Positions 44,034 to 52,945 of a stretch of 64,000 nucleotides of DNA are shown here, piece after piece. This DNA is from JAENVT01 sp963720775. Lineage in GTDB: Bacteria > Actinomycetota > Acidimicrobiia > Acidimicrobiales > Ilumatobacteraceae. Both the position numbers and the translations under genes were made by a program. The notes beneath the pieces were generated by a model that was given only the letters and a program-made list of their open reading frames with translations, was not told the DNA's origin and did not search any database. Positions within the stretch are counted from its first letter, which is position 1. Every line of letters starts with the position of its first letter. The DNA lies in assembly GCA_963720775.1 (NCBI GenBank), contig CAVRGR010000005.1:124001-188000 (forward strand). Reading direction: 5' to 3'.

Positions 44034-45530
44034 TCATCGGACTCGTTGACCGCGGCCTGCCAATGCTCGATGCACTCGTTCGATCGACGTGTCGTCGAGC
44101 TTGTGACCAGACCGATCCGACAGGGTGAAGCGATCCTGAATGGTGACCTCGCTCGTGGCGATGCGCGCCGAGTAGACGACGACCTTGGCACGGGCGAACG
44201 CGACGCTGATCGCCAGCAGTGCGCCACGCTGGTCCGGCCCGGTGACGTCGCACACCGTGTGCCACGGGAGCACCTCGTTGTTGAACTCTGCCATCAGCCC
44301 AACGCCTACGGGGCCACGCAGCTGCCGGCGAAGTGAGCCCTCGAACTCGGTGGCGAGCTCGGCCGCAACGGGCATCTCGGCGGACCGCACGACGAACGTG
44401 TCGAGAATCGCGCCGTCCGGCCAGGTACCAATCGTGGCATCGATGATGTCGCAGCCGCGGCGCGTGAGCACGCCAGTCAGACGAGCGAGAAGCGCGTTGG
44501 CATCGCGGCACGCGACCGCAATCGTCCAGCAGTTGGGTTCGCCCTCCCGGGTGACCGCGACCCGAACACTTCCGGATGGCGGCAGCGGATCGATGAGTCG
44601 TGCCTGGTCGGCCAGCTCCTCGGATGTGTGCGACAAGACGTACGAGATGGGCGCGAACTGGAGGCGTTCGATGACGGCGTCGCCCGTCACCAGCCGCTGC
44701 GCGGAGATCCTGCGCGCCGCGACCAGGCTGGTTGTGTCAGTCCCGGCCAGATCGGGATGGTCGAAGACCCCATCGATCAGGCCGAGCCGCTCGTCGAGGA
44801 CGTCGCGCTTCCCGGTTGTCAGCGCGCCGAGTGCCAACGCCAGTTGATAGGCATCGTGGGTGTGAGTGCTCGAGCCGAGATGCGTGGCGAGCTGCAACAA
44901 CTCGCGCTCTTCGAATCCACGGGGGTCGTCGGCCGAGGCCCTGAGCAATCGAGCGTCACCGATGATGGCCGAGATCCTTCGTGCATCCGCTGCCGATAGC
45001 AGCCGATCCAGCAGGCTGTCCCAGCAGGGTCGCGGTTCCGACACGTGGCGGCACACATCGGTGACCAACCCGGCCAGCACGAGGTCGTTCGACGGGTGAC
45101 CGGTCTCGATGGCGAGATCGTCGAGGCGCTCGGCAACGCGAAAGCGAAAGGCATCGTCGGGTTGATCCCGTCCGCCGATCTCTTGGATGCCGGGCAACGC
45201 GGCGGCAATCTCCGGAAGAGCGCGTTCGAGCACGCCCGCGTCGTGGAGCAGTCGCCAGCGACTCGGCTCATGGGCGCGCAGCACACGCACGAGCGAGGGC
45301 GTGTCGCGGCGATCCCACGTCAAGCGCTCGTGGCGATGGGCTTTGAACCAGCCGGCAAGCTCGTCGCTCGGTCGGGCTTGATCGATGAGCACGGCTGCCT
45401 GCAATGCCACGGCGATCGTTTCACTTGCCGGTGGCTCTCCGTGCAGGTTGATGGTGCCGTGCTCGACCGATAGCCAGCCGTTCGCCGGCCGCGGCACCGG
45501 TGGTGGACCGTCGCCGATCGGGGCTTTCAC
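44034..45530 (-). CDS. GlnD-related protein without the nucleotidyltransferase domain
   Basis: The protein has 498 residues from GTG 45530, overlapping the upstream stop by 4 bases. It resembles GlnD from the helical linker onward: AVALQAAVLIDQARPSDELA, then a weak HD-like region (WRLLHDAGVLERALPEIAAA, LVLAGLVTDVCRHV) and two ACT-like segments (CWTIAVACRDANALLARLTG, TVCDVTGPDQRGALLAISVA). The N-terminal transferase domain and the HD metal motif are not seen. It lies 20 bases upstream of glnD, so it may be a degenerate duplicate acting as a glutamine sensor or regulator of GlnD. Confidence 0.65.
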   Translation of the reverse strand: MKAPIGDGPPPVPRPANGWLSVEHGTINLHGEPPASETIAVALQAAVLIDQARPSDELAGWFKAHRHERLTWDRRDTPSLVRVLRAHEPSRWRLLHDAGVLERALPEIAAALPGIQEIGGRDQPDDAFRFRVAERLDDLAIETGHPSNDLVLAGLVTDVCRHVSEPRPCWDSLLDRLLSAADARRISAIIGDARLLRASADDPRGFEERELLQLATHLGSSTHTHDAYQLALALGALTTGKRDVLDERLGLIDGVFDHPDLAGTDTTSLVAARRISAQRLVTGDAVIERLQFAPISYVLSHTSEELADQARLIDPLPPSGSVRVAVTREGEPNCWTIAVACRDANALLARLTGVLTRRGCDIIDATIGTWPDGAILDTFVVRSAEMPVAAELATEFEGSLRRQLRGPVGVGLMAEFNNEVLPWHTVCDVTGPDQRGALLAISVAFARAKVVVYSARIATSEVTIQDRFTLSDRSGHKLDDTSIERVHRALAGRGQRVR

Positions 45531-45829
45531 AAACGGTCGCTGGCCAGAGCGAAGGCAGCGTCGATCGCCTCGTCGCTCAACATCCACCCGCGACTGCGCA
45601 CCGTCACCACCGACTTCGGGCCGAGCGCGCGCCGGATTGCTACGAGAAGGCTGTCGCAGCGTCGCTCACTGAGGTCGGCCAGTCCGGCACGACGAGCCAG
45701 GTCGCGCCGGCTGATCACCCGCCCGCGGTTGGCGAGCAGCACGTGGAGCACCGACTGCTCCTGCTCTCCGAGCCGATACACGAGGGGGTTTGTGTGTCGA
45801 TCCGGAAGAGCAGGACCAGCGGTGCTCAT
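45527..45829 (-). CDS. Winged-helix protein with OmpR-type DNA-binding domain only
   Basis: The protein has 100 residues and is made of a single Trans_reg_C-like winged helix: VYRLGEQEQSVLHVLLANRG, then VISRRDLARRAGLADLSERR, SLLVAIRRALGPKSVVTVRS, and RGWML. There is no receiver domain. It is the first gene of the run leading to the GlnD pair and overlaps the next gene by 4 bases (GTGA). It may regulate this operon, or the divergent acyl-CoA dehydrogenase gene whose start lies 126 bases away. Confidence 0.7.
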   Translation of the reverse strand: MSTAGPALPDRHTNPLVYRLGEQEQSVLHVLLANRGRVISRRDLARRAGLADLSERRCDSLLVAIRRALGPKSVVTVRSRGWMLSDEAIDAAFALASDRL

Positions 45830-45863
45830 GTGGAGTGACCTTAGGCATCGCAGGTTTCGCTCT

Positions 45864-45876
45864 CATGTGAAACATG
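45864..45876. promoter_or_regulatory. Inverted repeat in the divergent promoter
   Basis: CATGT-GAA-ACATG lies between the divergent winged-helix and acyl-CoA dehydrogenase genes. It is embedded in two direct copies of CATGTGAA (45864-45871 and 45873-45880). Direct repeats at about one helical turn suit OmpR-type winged helices, so the site may bind the adjacent gene's product. This is inference from position and shape. Confidence 0.28.
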
Positions 45877-45955
45877 TGAACGCACTGTAAATCCGTGACC
45901 AACGGCACCCGCCGAGGACTCGCTACTCGTTCGATGGGCCGTGAATACTGGTGCG

Positions 45956-47185
45956 ATGCATCTGGCGTACGCCCCTGAGGACGAAGCCTTCCGCTCCGAG
46001 ATCCGCGAGTGGCTCGCTGCGAACCTGCCTGCCGGATGGGGCGACCAGGGCTTCGAGATGGCTCCGGAGCAGCGCAAGGCGTTCAACGAGCAGTGGCCGA
46101 AGAAGCTGTACCACGGCGGCTGGATCTGCGCGACCTGGCCGAAGGAGTACGGCGGCAAGGGCCTCACGACCATGCAGGGTGTGGTTCTGGCGGAGGAGTT
46201 CGCCCGAACAAAGGCACCGCTTCGCGCCGATTTCTTCGGCGATACGCTCGTCGGCCCGACGATCCTGCAGTGGGGCACCGAGGAGCAGAAGAAGGAGTTC
46301 CTGCCGAGGATCCTCAACGGATCCGTGCGCTGGTGCCAGGGTTTCAGCGAGCCGAACTCCGGCTCCGACCTGGCGTCGCTGGCGACGAGTGCGCTGCTCG
46401 ACGGCGACGAATGGGTGATCAATGGCCAGAAGGTGTGGACCACCGGAGGCCATCACGCCGACTACTGCTTCCTGCTCACTCGCACCGATCCAGAAGCACC
46501 CAAGCACAAGGGCATCTCCTACCTGCTCGTGCCGATGCGCCAGCCGGGCGTGGAGGTGCGCGGTATCACTCAGCCCGACGGAACCGCCGAGTTCTGCGAA
46601 GTGTTCTTCAGCGACGCACGTTGCCCGAAAGACAACGTTGTCGGCGGCGTCAACAACGGCTGGAAGGTGGCCAACTCAACGCTGGCGTTCGAGCGCGGTC
46701 AGTCGGCGACCACCGGATACCGACGATTCGAGGACGAATTCAACCTGCTCGTCGAGCGGGCGAGCGTCAGCGGCGCGCTCACCGATCCCGTGATCCGGCA
46801 GCGGCTCACGACGTATTACACGAAGATCCAGATCCTCCGCATCAACGGGTTGCGGTCGTTGTCGGCGACGCTGTCGGGCGTGAAGGATCCCGGCGTGGCC
46901 GCGCTCGGTGCAACGAACAAGATGTTCTGGAGCGAGATGCACCAAGAGGCGATGGAGCTGGCGCTCGACGTCTTCGGTCCGTCATCGATGCTCGTCGATA
47001 CCGGCCCGTCGGTTGGGTCGTGGCCCGGCGCCATCCGCGACAAGCGGCGGCCCGGCTACCCGGTGAGCCCGATGGTCAGCGCCTTCTTCTTCAGTCGCAG
47101 CGAGACGATCTGGGGCGGCACCAGTCAGATCCAGCGCAACATCGTCGGCGAGCGAGTGCTCGGGCTTCCCAAAGAGCCATCCTGA
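45956..47185 (+). CDS. Acyl-CoA dehydrogenase
   Basis: The protein has 409 residues. Segments typical of the family are WPKEYGGKGLTTMQGVVLAEEF, WCQGFSEPNSGSDLASLAT (FAD/substrate loop), VINGQKVWTTGGHHADYCF, and the C-terminal WGGTSQIQRNIVGERVLGLP. It oxidises an acyl-CoA with FAD and passes electrons to electron transfer flavoprotein, whose genes lie at 20126-21876. Chain preference is not clear. ATG 45956 is chosen; the in-frame GTG at 45941 would add five residues. An MFS transporter gene begins 20 bases downstream. Confidence 0.92.
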   Translation: MHLAYAPEDEAFRSEIREWLAANLPAGWGDQGFEMAPEQRKAFNEQWPKKLYHGGWICATWPKEYGGKGLTTMQGVVLAEEFARTKAPLRADFFGDTLVGPTILQWGTEEQKKEFLPRILNGSVRWCQGFSEPNSGSDLASLATSALLDGDEWVINGQKVWTTGGHHADYCFLLTRTDPEAPKHKGISYLLVPMRQPGVEVRGITQPDGTAEFCEVFFSDARCPKDNVVGGVNNGWKVANSTLAFERGQSATTGYRRFEDEFNLLVERASVSGALTDPVIRQRLTTYYTKIQILRINGLRSLSATLSGVKDPGVAALGATNKMFWSEMHQEAMELALDVFGPSSMLVDTGPSVGSWPGAIRDKRRPGYPVSPMVSAFFFSRSETIWGGTSQIQRNIVGERVLGLPKEPS

Positions 47186-47205
47186 ACCCGGCCCCGCCCG
47201 AACGG

Positions 47206-48351
47206 ATGGTCACGAGGCCGTTCGTGTTGATCACCACGGCAGCACTCGTGATGTTCATCTACATCGGTGTCATGACTCCGCTTCTGCCACGCCTCATCGA
47301 AGAACAGCTCGGTGGCAACGAGATCGACATCGGTCTGAACCTGGCGACCTTCAGCATCGCTGCCGTGCTCATCAGGCCGAAGCTCGGCCGCTTCGCCGAA
47401 CAACACGGTCTCCGATCGACGATGGTCTTCGGTGCATTGCTCGCCGCAGTGGCCACCTCGGCGTGCACGCTGATCAACTCTCGGTGGGGTCTGCTGCCAC
47501 TCCGGTGCCTGCAGGGGATCGGTGAAGCTGCCGTGTTCGTCGGCGCGGCAACGAGCATCAGTGATCTCGCACCGTCGGGGCGGGGTGCGGAAGCTGCGAG
47601 CTACTTCTCCGTGGCCGTGTTCGGTGGTCTCGGCATCGGCCCGGTGATCGGGGAATCGGTGATCGGTCGGGATCGGTTCGATACCGGTCTGCTGACGGCT
47701 GCCGCGTTCGCAGCGTGCGCGTCCGTGCTCGCTCTGCTGACACCAGCAGGAATGAGGCATCAGCAGCACGCGGAAGTGCGCGGCCCGCGATTTCATCGAG
47801 CGGCAATTCCTACGGGGCTCGTGCTCGCGCTCGGAGTCGGCGGCCTCGTCACCTTCACGGCCTTCATGCCCGAATACTCCGTCTCCGTGGGTCTGAGCGG
47901 TTCGAAGTGGGTCTTCGCCACCTACGCGGCCGTCTGCCTGATCATCCGCGTCGTCGCCGCGACCGTTCCCGATCGCATCGGGCATGCCAACGCTGTGACG
48001 ATCGCTCTCAGCTTCATGCTGGTGGGGCTGGCAATGCTGTTCTTCATGCCGTGGCCCGTCGGGGTGTTCGCCAGCACCATCATCGTCGCCATCGGGATCT
48101 CGTTCAACTACCCCGGGCTGATGGCGATGGTGGTCGACACGGTGCCGGAGCACGAACGTGTGAGAGCGATCTCCACCTTCACGATGTTCTTCGAGATCGG
48201 CACGGCGAGCGGCGCTCTCCTCCTCGGCACGATGGCCGATCTCAGTTCGAAGCGCACCGCCTTCCTCGGCGGCGCGGCTTTTTGCGCTGTCGGGCTGATC
48301 GTTCTCTGGAAGGTGGCGGTGCCGCGCTCGCGCGTTCACGTGGCTGTCTGA
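47206..48351 (+). CDS. Major facilitator superfamily transporter
   Basis: The protein has 381 residues and about twelve membrane helices. The start MVTRPFVLITTAALVMFIYI is followed by GVMTPLLPRLIEEQLGGNEI and RPKLGRFAEQHGLRSTM, the latter close to the loop between helices 2 and 3 of MFS proteins. VPDRIGHANAVTIAL matches the repeat in the second half. It sits 20 bases after the acyl-CoA dehydrogenase, so co-transcription is likely. The substrate is unknown; an organic acid or drug is possible. Confidence 0.82.
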   Translation: MVTRPFVLITTAALVMFIYIGVMTPLLPRLIEEQLGGNEIDIGLNLATFSIAAVLIRPKLGRFAEQHGLRSTMVFGALLAAVATSACTLINSRWGLLPLRCLQGIGEAAVFVGAATSISDLAPSGRGAEAASYFSVAVFGGLGIGPVIGESVIGRDRFDTGLLTAAAFAACASVLALLTPAGMRHQQHAEVRGPRFHRAAIPTGLVLALGVGGLVTFTAFMPEYSVSVGLSGSKWVFATYAAVCLIIRVVAATVPDRIGHANAVTIALSFMLVGLAMLFFMPWPVGVFASTIIVAIGISFNYPGLMAMVVDTVPEHERVRAISTFTMFFEIGTASGALLLGTMADLSSKRTAFLGGAAFCAVGLIVLWKVAVPRSRVHVAV

Positions 48352-48393
48352 ATTCCGCTAGTCAACCGCCGGCAGCCGCGCCACAATGATCGG

Positions 48394-49842
48394 GTGATCC
48401 TCGACGACGAACAGTGCTACAGGGCGGCGCAGAGCCGCGACGGCCGTTTCGACGGGTGCTTCATCACGGCCGTCAAGACCACGGGGATCTACTGTCGCCC
48501 CGGCTGCCCGGCCATGACGCCGAAGCGTCACAACGTCGAGTTCTTCGTCACCGCGGCAGCTGCTCAGCAGCACGGCTACCGGGCATGCAAGCGGTGTCGC
48601 CCCGACGCGTCGCCGGGCTCCCCGGAGTGGAACGTCCGTGCCGACGTCGTCGGTCGTGCCATGCGCCTCATTGCCGATGGTCTCGTGGATCGCGAAGGTG
48701 TCGGCGGACTCGCGGCGCGACTCAGCTACAGCGAACGCCAGATCAACCGGCTGCTCACGGCCGAGCTCGGCGCCGGACCGTTGGCCCTGGCCCGTGCCCA
48801 ACGGGCTCAGACCGCGCGCACGCTGATCGAGACCACCTCGATGCCGATCACCCAGATCGCCTTTGCTGCCGGTTTCGCCAGCGTTCGTCAGTTCAACGAC
48901 ACGATCCGCGAGGTGTTCGCCTCGTCGCCCACTGAACTGCGTGGCTCGCGCCAGCCGAGCGCCGCCGGTGGAACGCTGTCGCTGCGCCTGCCATACCGGG
49001 CCCCGTTCCACAGCGAATCCATCTTCCGCTTCCTCGGCGATCGGGCCGTGCCCGGCATCGAGACATGGGACGGGGCGACCTACCGCCGGTCGCTGCGACT
49101 GAGCCACGGCAACGCGGTTGTCGCGCTGTGGCCGGCTCCGAGCGCGCCCGGTTCGAATGCGATCACGTGCACGCTGCATCTCGACAACGTCGCCGACGCC
49201 CAAGCTGCCGTACAGCGTTGCCGGCGATTGCTCGACCTCGACGCAGATCCCGACACCATCGAGAGCCAATTCGCCGACGACGCGTTCCTCGGACCGCTCG
49301 TTCGCAAGCGGCCGGGTTTGCGGTCGCCAGGTCATCCCGATGGCGTCGAACTGCTCACCAGGGCGGTGCTCGGCCAGCAGGTGTCCGTGAAGGGGGCGCG
49401 CACGTTGGCGACCCGCCTCGTCGCTGCTCTCGGCGAACCGCTCGCCGCGCCGCTCGACGGCGTCACGCACGTGTTCCCGTCTGCCGAGGCCATCGCCGAT
49501 AGCCCGATGAGCGACCTGGCAATGCCCGGTGCTCGAGCTCGCGCCTTGATCCACGCCTGCGGACAACTCGCCGGTGGAAACCTCGTCATCGATGCCGGCA
49601 GCGACCGCGCCGAGATCTCACATCAGCTGGAATCGCTGCCGGGCATCGGTCCGTGGACCGCCGGCTACGTGGCCCTGCGTGCGCTGGGCGATCCCGATGT
49701 CTTCCTGCCGACCGACGTCGGTGTGCGTAACGCCCTCCGGGCGACTGGCACCGACTCGACACCGAAGTCGGCGTATCACCTTGCGGAATCCTGGCGCCCG
49801 TGGCGCTCCTACGCACTGCACCACCTGTGGGCAAGTCTCTGA
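48394..49842 (+). CDS. alkA: Ada-AlkA fusion: methyl-sensing regulator plus 3-methyladenine glycosylase
   Basis: The protein has 482 residues in three parts. The N-terminal Ada zinc domain has DGCFITAVKTTGIYCRPGCP and ACKRCRPD. An AraC-type HTH follows (GVGGLAARLSYSERQINRLL, AFAAGFASVRQFNDTIREVF). The C-terminal AlkA glycosylase has the helix-hairpin-helix LPGIGPWTAGYVALRALGDP and a catalytic Asp in FLPTDVGVRNAL. Zinc-domain methylation would turn it into an activator of repair genes, while the glycosylase removes alkylated bases. The methyltransferase gene lies 31 bases downstream. Confidence 0.92.
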   Translation: MILDDEQCYRAAQSRDGRFDGCFITAVKTTGIYCRPGCPAMTPKRHNVEFFVTAAAAQQHGYRACKRCRPDASPGSPEWNVRADVVGRAMRLIADGLVDREGVGGLAARLSYSERQINRLLTAELGAGPLALARAQRAQTARTLIETTSMPITQIAFAAGFASVRQFNDTIREVFASSPTELRGSRQPSAAGGTLSLRLPYRAPFHSESIFRFLGDRAVPGIETWDGATYRRSLRLSHGNAVVALWPAPSAPGSNAITCTLHLDNVADAQAAVQRCRRLLDLDADPDTIESQFADDAFLGPLVRKRPGLRSPGHPDGVELLTRAVLGQQVSVKGARTLATRLVAALGEPLAAPLDGVTHVFPSAEAIADSPMSDLAMPGARARALIHACGQLAGGNLVIDAGSDRAEISHQLESLPGIGPWTAGYVALRALGDPDVFLPTDVGVRNALRATGTDSTPKSAYHLAESWRPWRSYALHHLWASL

Positions 49843-49873
49843 CCCATCCGAGCTGACTCTCGAGGAGCCAATC

Positions 49874-50368
49874 ATGTACTACACGACAACCATCGATTCA
49901 CCCGTCGGCGAGCTGCGCATCATCGCCGGCGAGCGCGGGCTGCGGGCCATCCTCTGGGGTGCCGAGGATGCGGCTCGCATCGCCTCGGTCGACGAGACAG
50001 ATCTCGTCGAGGGTCGCACACCACTGCTCGACAAGGCCGTCGTTCAGTTGGAGGAGTACTTCGCGGGGACTCGACGCGACTTCGATCTCCCGCTCGATCC
50101 ACTCGGCACACCCTTCCAGCAATCTGCGTGGATGGTGCTGCGAACGATCCCGTATGGCGAGACGATGAGCTACGGCGAGCAGGCCCGCCAACTCGGTGAC
50201 CCCAACAAGGCTCGCGCCGTCGGCGCGGCTAACGGCAAGAATCCCCTGAGCATCGTGGTGCCGTGTCATCGAGTGATCGGATCGGGAGGAGAGCTCACCG
50301 GTTTCGCGGCAGGGCTCGACGTCAAGTCGTGGTTGCTCGATCACGAGCGACAGCCACGCCTGCTGTAA
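49874..50368 (+). CDS. ogt: Methylated-DNA-protein-cysteine methyltransferase
   Basis: The protein has 164 residues. The active site is IVVPCHRVIGSGGELTGFAA with the methyl-accepting Cys in PCHR. FQQSAWMVLRTIPYGETMSY and GAANGKNP also match. The enzyme repairs O6-methylguanine by taking the methyl group irreversibly. GAGGAG (49862-49867) precedes ATG 49874. Together with the Ada-AlkA gene it forms a small adaptive-response unit. Confidence 0.95.
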   Translation: MYYTTTIDSPVGELRIIAGERGLRAILWGAEDAARIASVDETDLVEGRTPLLDKAVVQLEEYFAGTRRDFDLPLDPLGTPFQQSAWMVLRTIPYGETMSYGEQARQLGDPNKARAVGAANGKNPLSIVVPCHRVIGSGGELTGFAAGLDVKSWLLDHERQPRLL

Positions 50369-50380
50369 CGACTCGGCGGA

Positions 50381-50986
50381 TCAGCCGCCGTGCCGAGCGC
50401 GAGCCTGCTGTTCGCGACGCGCCCGCGCATCGGCTTGCCTGGCAGCCTTGGCGGCCTTGCGCTTGGCCTTGATCTCTTCGTCGGCAGTAGGCGGCGGGAG
50501 CACGGCGACCTCTTCGTGCTCGACGGGCGGCAGGGCCATCGTCTCGTCGTGCTTCAGCAGGCGGGTGAGAACGACCGAGGCCGGAGCCTCGCCGGCTACC
50601 GATCCGGCCATCATCAGACGAACGGTCGCCAGACCGTGCTTGTCGATCAATGCCGGAGTCGCGTCGAGCAACTCTGCTGCTGTCGGGTTGTCGGAATGGT
50701 CGCCGAGCGCCTCGATGCAGTCGGCCAGGCACGGGTCGCACAGCAGTGTGGTGATCTGCTCGAGCCCGCCGTTCAAACGGCCTCGCGCGGCCGTGGCGCG
50801 CATCGCCAAAGTGCGACTGGCCGGTTCCGTGAAACCGCCCTCGCGTGCGCCACAGAGATCGTCGAGCGCACTGCGATGGTCATCGGGCAATGACGCGACC
50901 AGCGCCTCGATCTCGTCGTCGGTCATGGCGGTGAACGCTCTGTCGAGCAGCGTCAGGCCCTGCAGGCGGTTCTTCATCTGGTTCAT
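50381..50986 (-). CDS. Uncharacterised cytosolic protein
   Basis: The protein has 201 residues and I do not recognise the family. It is helical, starting MNQMKNRLQGLTLLDRAFTA, with a cysteine-rich spot CDPCLADCIEALGD (about 83-96) that could bind metal. A Pro/Glu-rich linker leads to a strongly basic, coiled-coil-like tail (IKAKRKAAKAARQADARARR). It is tail to tail with ogt. Codon use looks like that of its neighbours, and it is probably a lineage-specific gene. Confidence 0.6.
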   Translation of the reverse strand: MNQMKNRLQGLTLLDRAFTAMTDDEIEALVASLPDDHRSALDDLCGAREGGFTEPASRTLAMRATAARGRLNGGLEQITTLLCDPCLADCIEALGDHSDNPTAAELLDATPALIDKHGLATVRLMMAGSVAGEAPASVVLTRLLKHDETMALPPVEHEEVAVLPPPTADEEIKAKRKAAKAARQADARARREQQARARHGG

Positions 50987-51390
50987 CGGCTGTCGAGGCT
51001 ACCGGTCAGGCGGGCAGGGTCCGGACCTCGATGTAGCGATCGAGCTGCATCGTTGGACGCCTTGACCAACCAGTGACTGGCCGTCTTCTTGTCGCGGCAC
51101 CGGTACGTACCGGATCGACGGCACGAGCTGGATCGCGGGCTCTCGTCGGAGCGCTCGTCACCCAACCGCCACGTGGATGACGTCGAATCCACACACGGGC
51201 CGGGGAAAGTGTGGCCTCCTCTTGGCGGACGCCGCGCACAGCTGCCTCCGTCTCGCCTGAACCGAATGGGAGTTCCCAGTGAGCCATCGCGTTGCTTGTC
51301 CCTGCGAGAACGGTGTCGCTCGATGAACCGGGTCACGAGCCACACGAGATCGGGATCGCGCCGCACCCTGGCGGCAGCACCCGGGGCGGG
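50987..51390. other. Intergenic region, no gene recognised
   Basis: This 404-base stretch separates two divergent genes. Several overlapping open frames on both strands look like random high-GC frames; none has a ribosome site, a recognisable motif or family features. It presumably holds the promoters of otsA and of the uncharacterised gene on the other strand. I found no repeat, tRNA or clear hairpin. Confidence 0.5.
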
Positions 51391-52806
51391 ATGCCGATGA
51401 ATGGTCTGGTGCTGGTCGCCAACCGGCTTCCCGTCGACATCGGCTCTGATGGCCAAGTCACGGTGAGTCCGGGCGGGTTGGTCTCGGCGCTGTCATCGGT
51501 GACCAGTGAAGGAGTCCAGTGGGTCGGTTGGGGCGGGATGGAATCGAGGCATACGGGCGCGTTCGACCACTGTGATCTGCGCCTGCACCCCGTGGTGCTT
51601 TCGACCGAGGAAGTCGACGGGTACTACAGCGGCTTTTCGAACTCGGTTCTCTGGCCGTTGTTCCACGGTCGATTGCAACCGGTGCTGCTGGACCGCAGTT
51701 GGTGGAACTCATATCGGGCCGTGAACGTTCGGTTCGCTGCCGCGGTCGCCAACAGTGCTCCGCTCGGGGGGACTGTCTGGGTCCACGACTACCACCTGCT
51801 GCTTGCTCCTGCCCTGATCCGAGCGATGCGTCCCGACCTGCGGTTGGGCTTGTTCTTGCACATTCCGTTCCCGAATGCCCGAATGTTCTCCAGTTTGCCG
51901 TGGCGGCGCGAGATCATCGAGGGCATGCTCAGTGCCGACTTGGTTGGTTTCCAGGTGGCCGACGACGTCGAGCACTTCGTGGCCGCGGCAACCCGTCTGA
52001 CGGCCGCCGAGGTTCGCGGCCAGGTGCTGCTCTACGGATCACGTGTGGTCGAGGTGGGAGCTTTTCCGATCTCGATCGACTTCGCCTCGTGGGACGCCCT
52101 AGGTGGTCGAGCGAGTTCACGAGCGCAGAGCCGGCGGCGAGAGCTCGGCGTCGAGTCGATCTTTCTCGGCATCGATCGCTTGGACTACACCAAGGGCATC
52201 TCGCAGCGCCTCCAGGCCTTCGGCGAGCTCCTCGACGAAGGCCGTCTCAGCTCGCGGGCGTGCACCTTTGTTCAAGTCGCAGTTCCTACCCGGTCAGACA
52301 TCGCCGCCTACCAGGATGAGCGTGAGGAAGTCGAAGCGTTGATCGACTCGATCAACGCTCGGCACCGACGATCGGACGGATCGGCTCCCGTGGTCTACCT
52401 CGATTCGGCCCTCGACGAAGCCGAGTTGGCGGGCTGGTATCGAGCGGCAGATGCGCTCGTCGTCACGTCGCTGGCCGATGGGATGAATCTTGTGGCCAAG
52501 GAGTTCGTGGCAGCGCGCGGCGACCTCGGTGCCACCCTCATTCTGAGCGAGTTCGCGGGCGCCTCGCAAGACCTCGATGGCGCGCTGATCGTGAACCCGT
52601 ACGACATCGAGGCGATCAAGGGAGCGCTGCTCGCAGCCGTCAACATGCCGGCTGCGATCAAGCGTGCCCGCATGCGGACCATGCGCGGCGCGATCCGGAT
52701 GAACGACGTGCACCACTGGGGTCGGAGCTTCCTGAGCCGCCTGGCAACGGCCACGCGACCGATGCCTGCGGGTGTCGGGGTTCGTGCGTCAGCGGCATCT
52801 ACGTAG
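51391..52806 (+). CDS. otsA: Alpha,alpha-trehalose-phosphate synthase
   Basis: The protein has 471 residues with the GT20 fold: VLVANRLPVDIGSDG, the glucose-6-phosphate site around VGWGGM, VHDYHLLLAPALIR, FLHIPFPNARMF, FLGIDRLDYTKGISQRL and DGMNLVAKEFVAAR. It joins a nucleotide-activated glucose to glucose-6-phosphate in the first step of trehalose synthesis. No trehalose-phosphatase gene (otsB) is adjacent. The start at ATG 51391 gives the family N-terminus; the longer frame from 51292 extends into unconserved sequence. It probably serves osmotic and desiccation tolerance. Confidence 0.93.
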   Translation: MPMNGLVLVANRLPVDIGSDGQVTVSPGGLVSALSSVTSEGVQWVGWGGMESRHTGAFDHCDLRLHPVVLSTEEVDGYYSGFSNSVLWPLFHGRLQPVLLDRSWWNSYRAVNVRFAAAVANSAPLGGTVWVHDYHLLLAPALIRAMRPDLRLGLFLHIPFPNARMFSSLPWRREIIEGMLSADLVGFQVADDVEHFVAAATRLTAAEVRGQVLLYGSRVVEVGAFPISIDFASWDALGGRASSRAQSRRRELGVESIFLGIDRLDYTKGISQRLQAFGELLDEGRLSSRACTFVQVAVPTRSDIAAYQDEREEVEALIDSINARHRRSDGSAPVVYLDSALDEAELAGWYRAADALVVTSLADGMNLVAKEFVAARGDLGATLILSEFAGASQDLDGALIVNPYDIEAIKGALLAAVNMPAAIKRARMRTMRGAIRMNDVHHWGRSFLSRLATATRPMPAGVGVRASAAST

Positions 52807-52945
52807 TGCTCGGATCGCCGTCTGAGCGGCAGCGGCGCTTGAATCCAGACCTTGCCTTCGCGACGGCCGCCGCGGACACGGGTATGGTCAGTGGTGCAAG
52901 CTGGTGTGCCGGGAAGCCTGGTCGGCGATGAACAGGAAGACTTCC

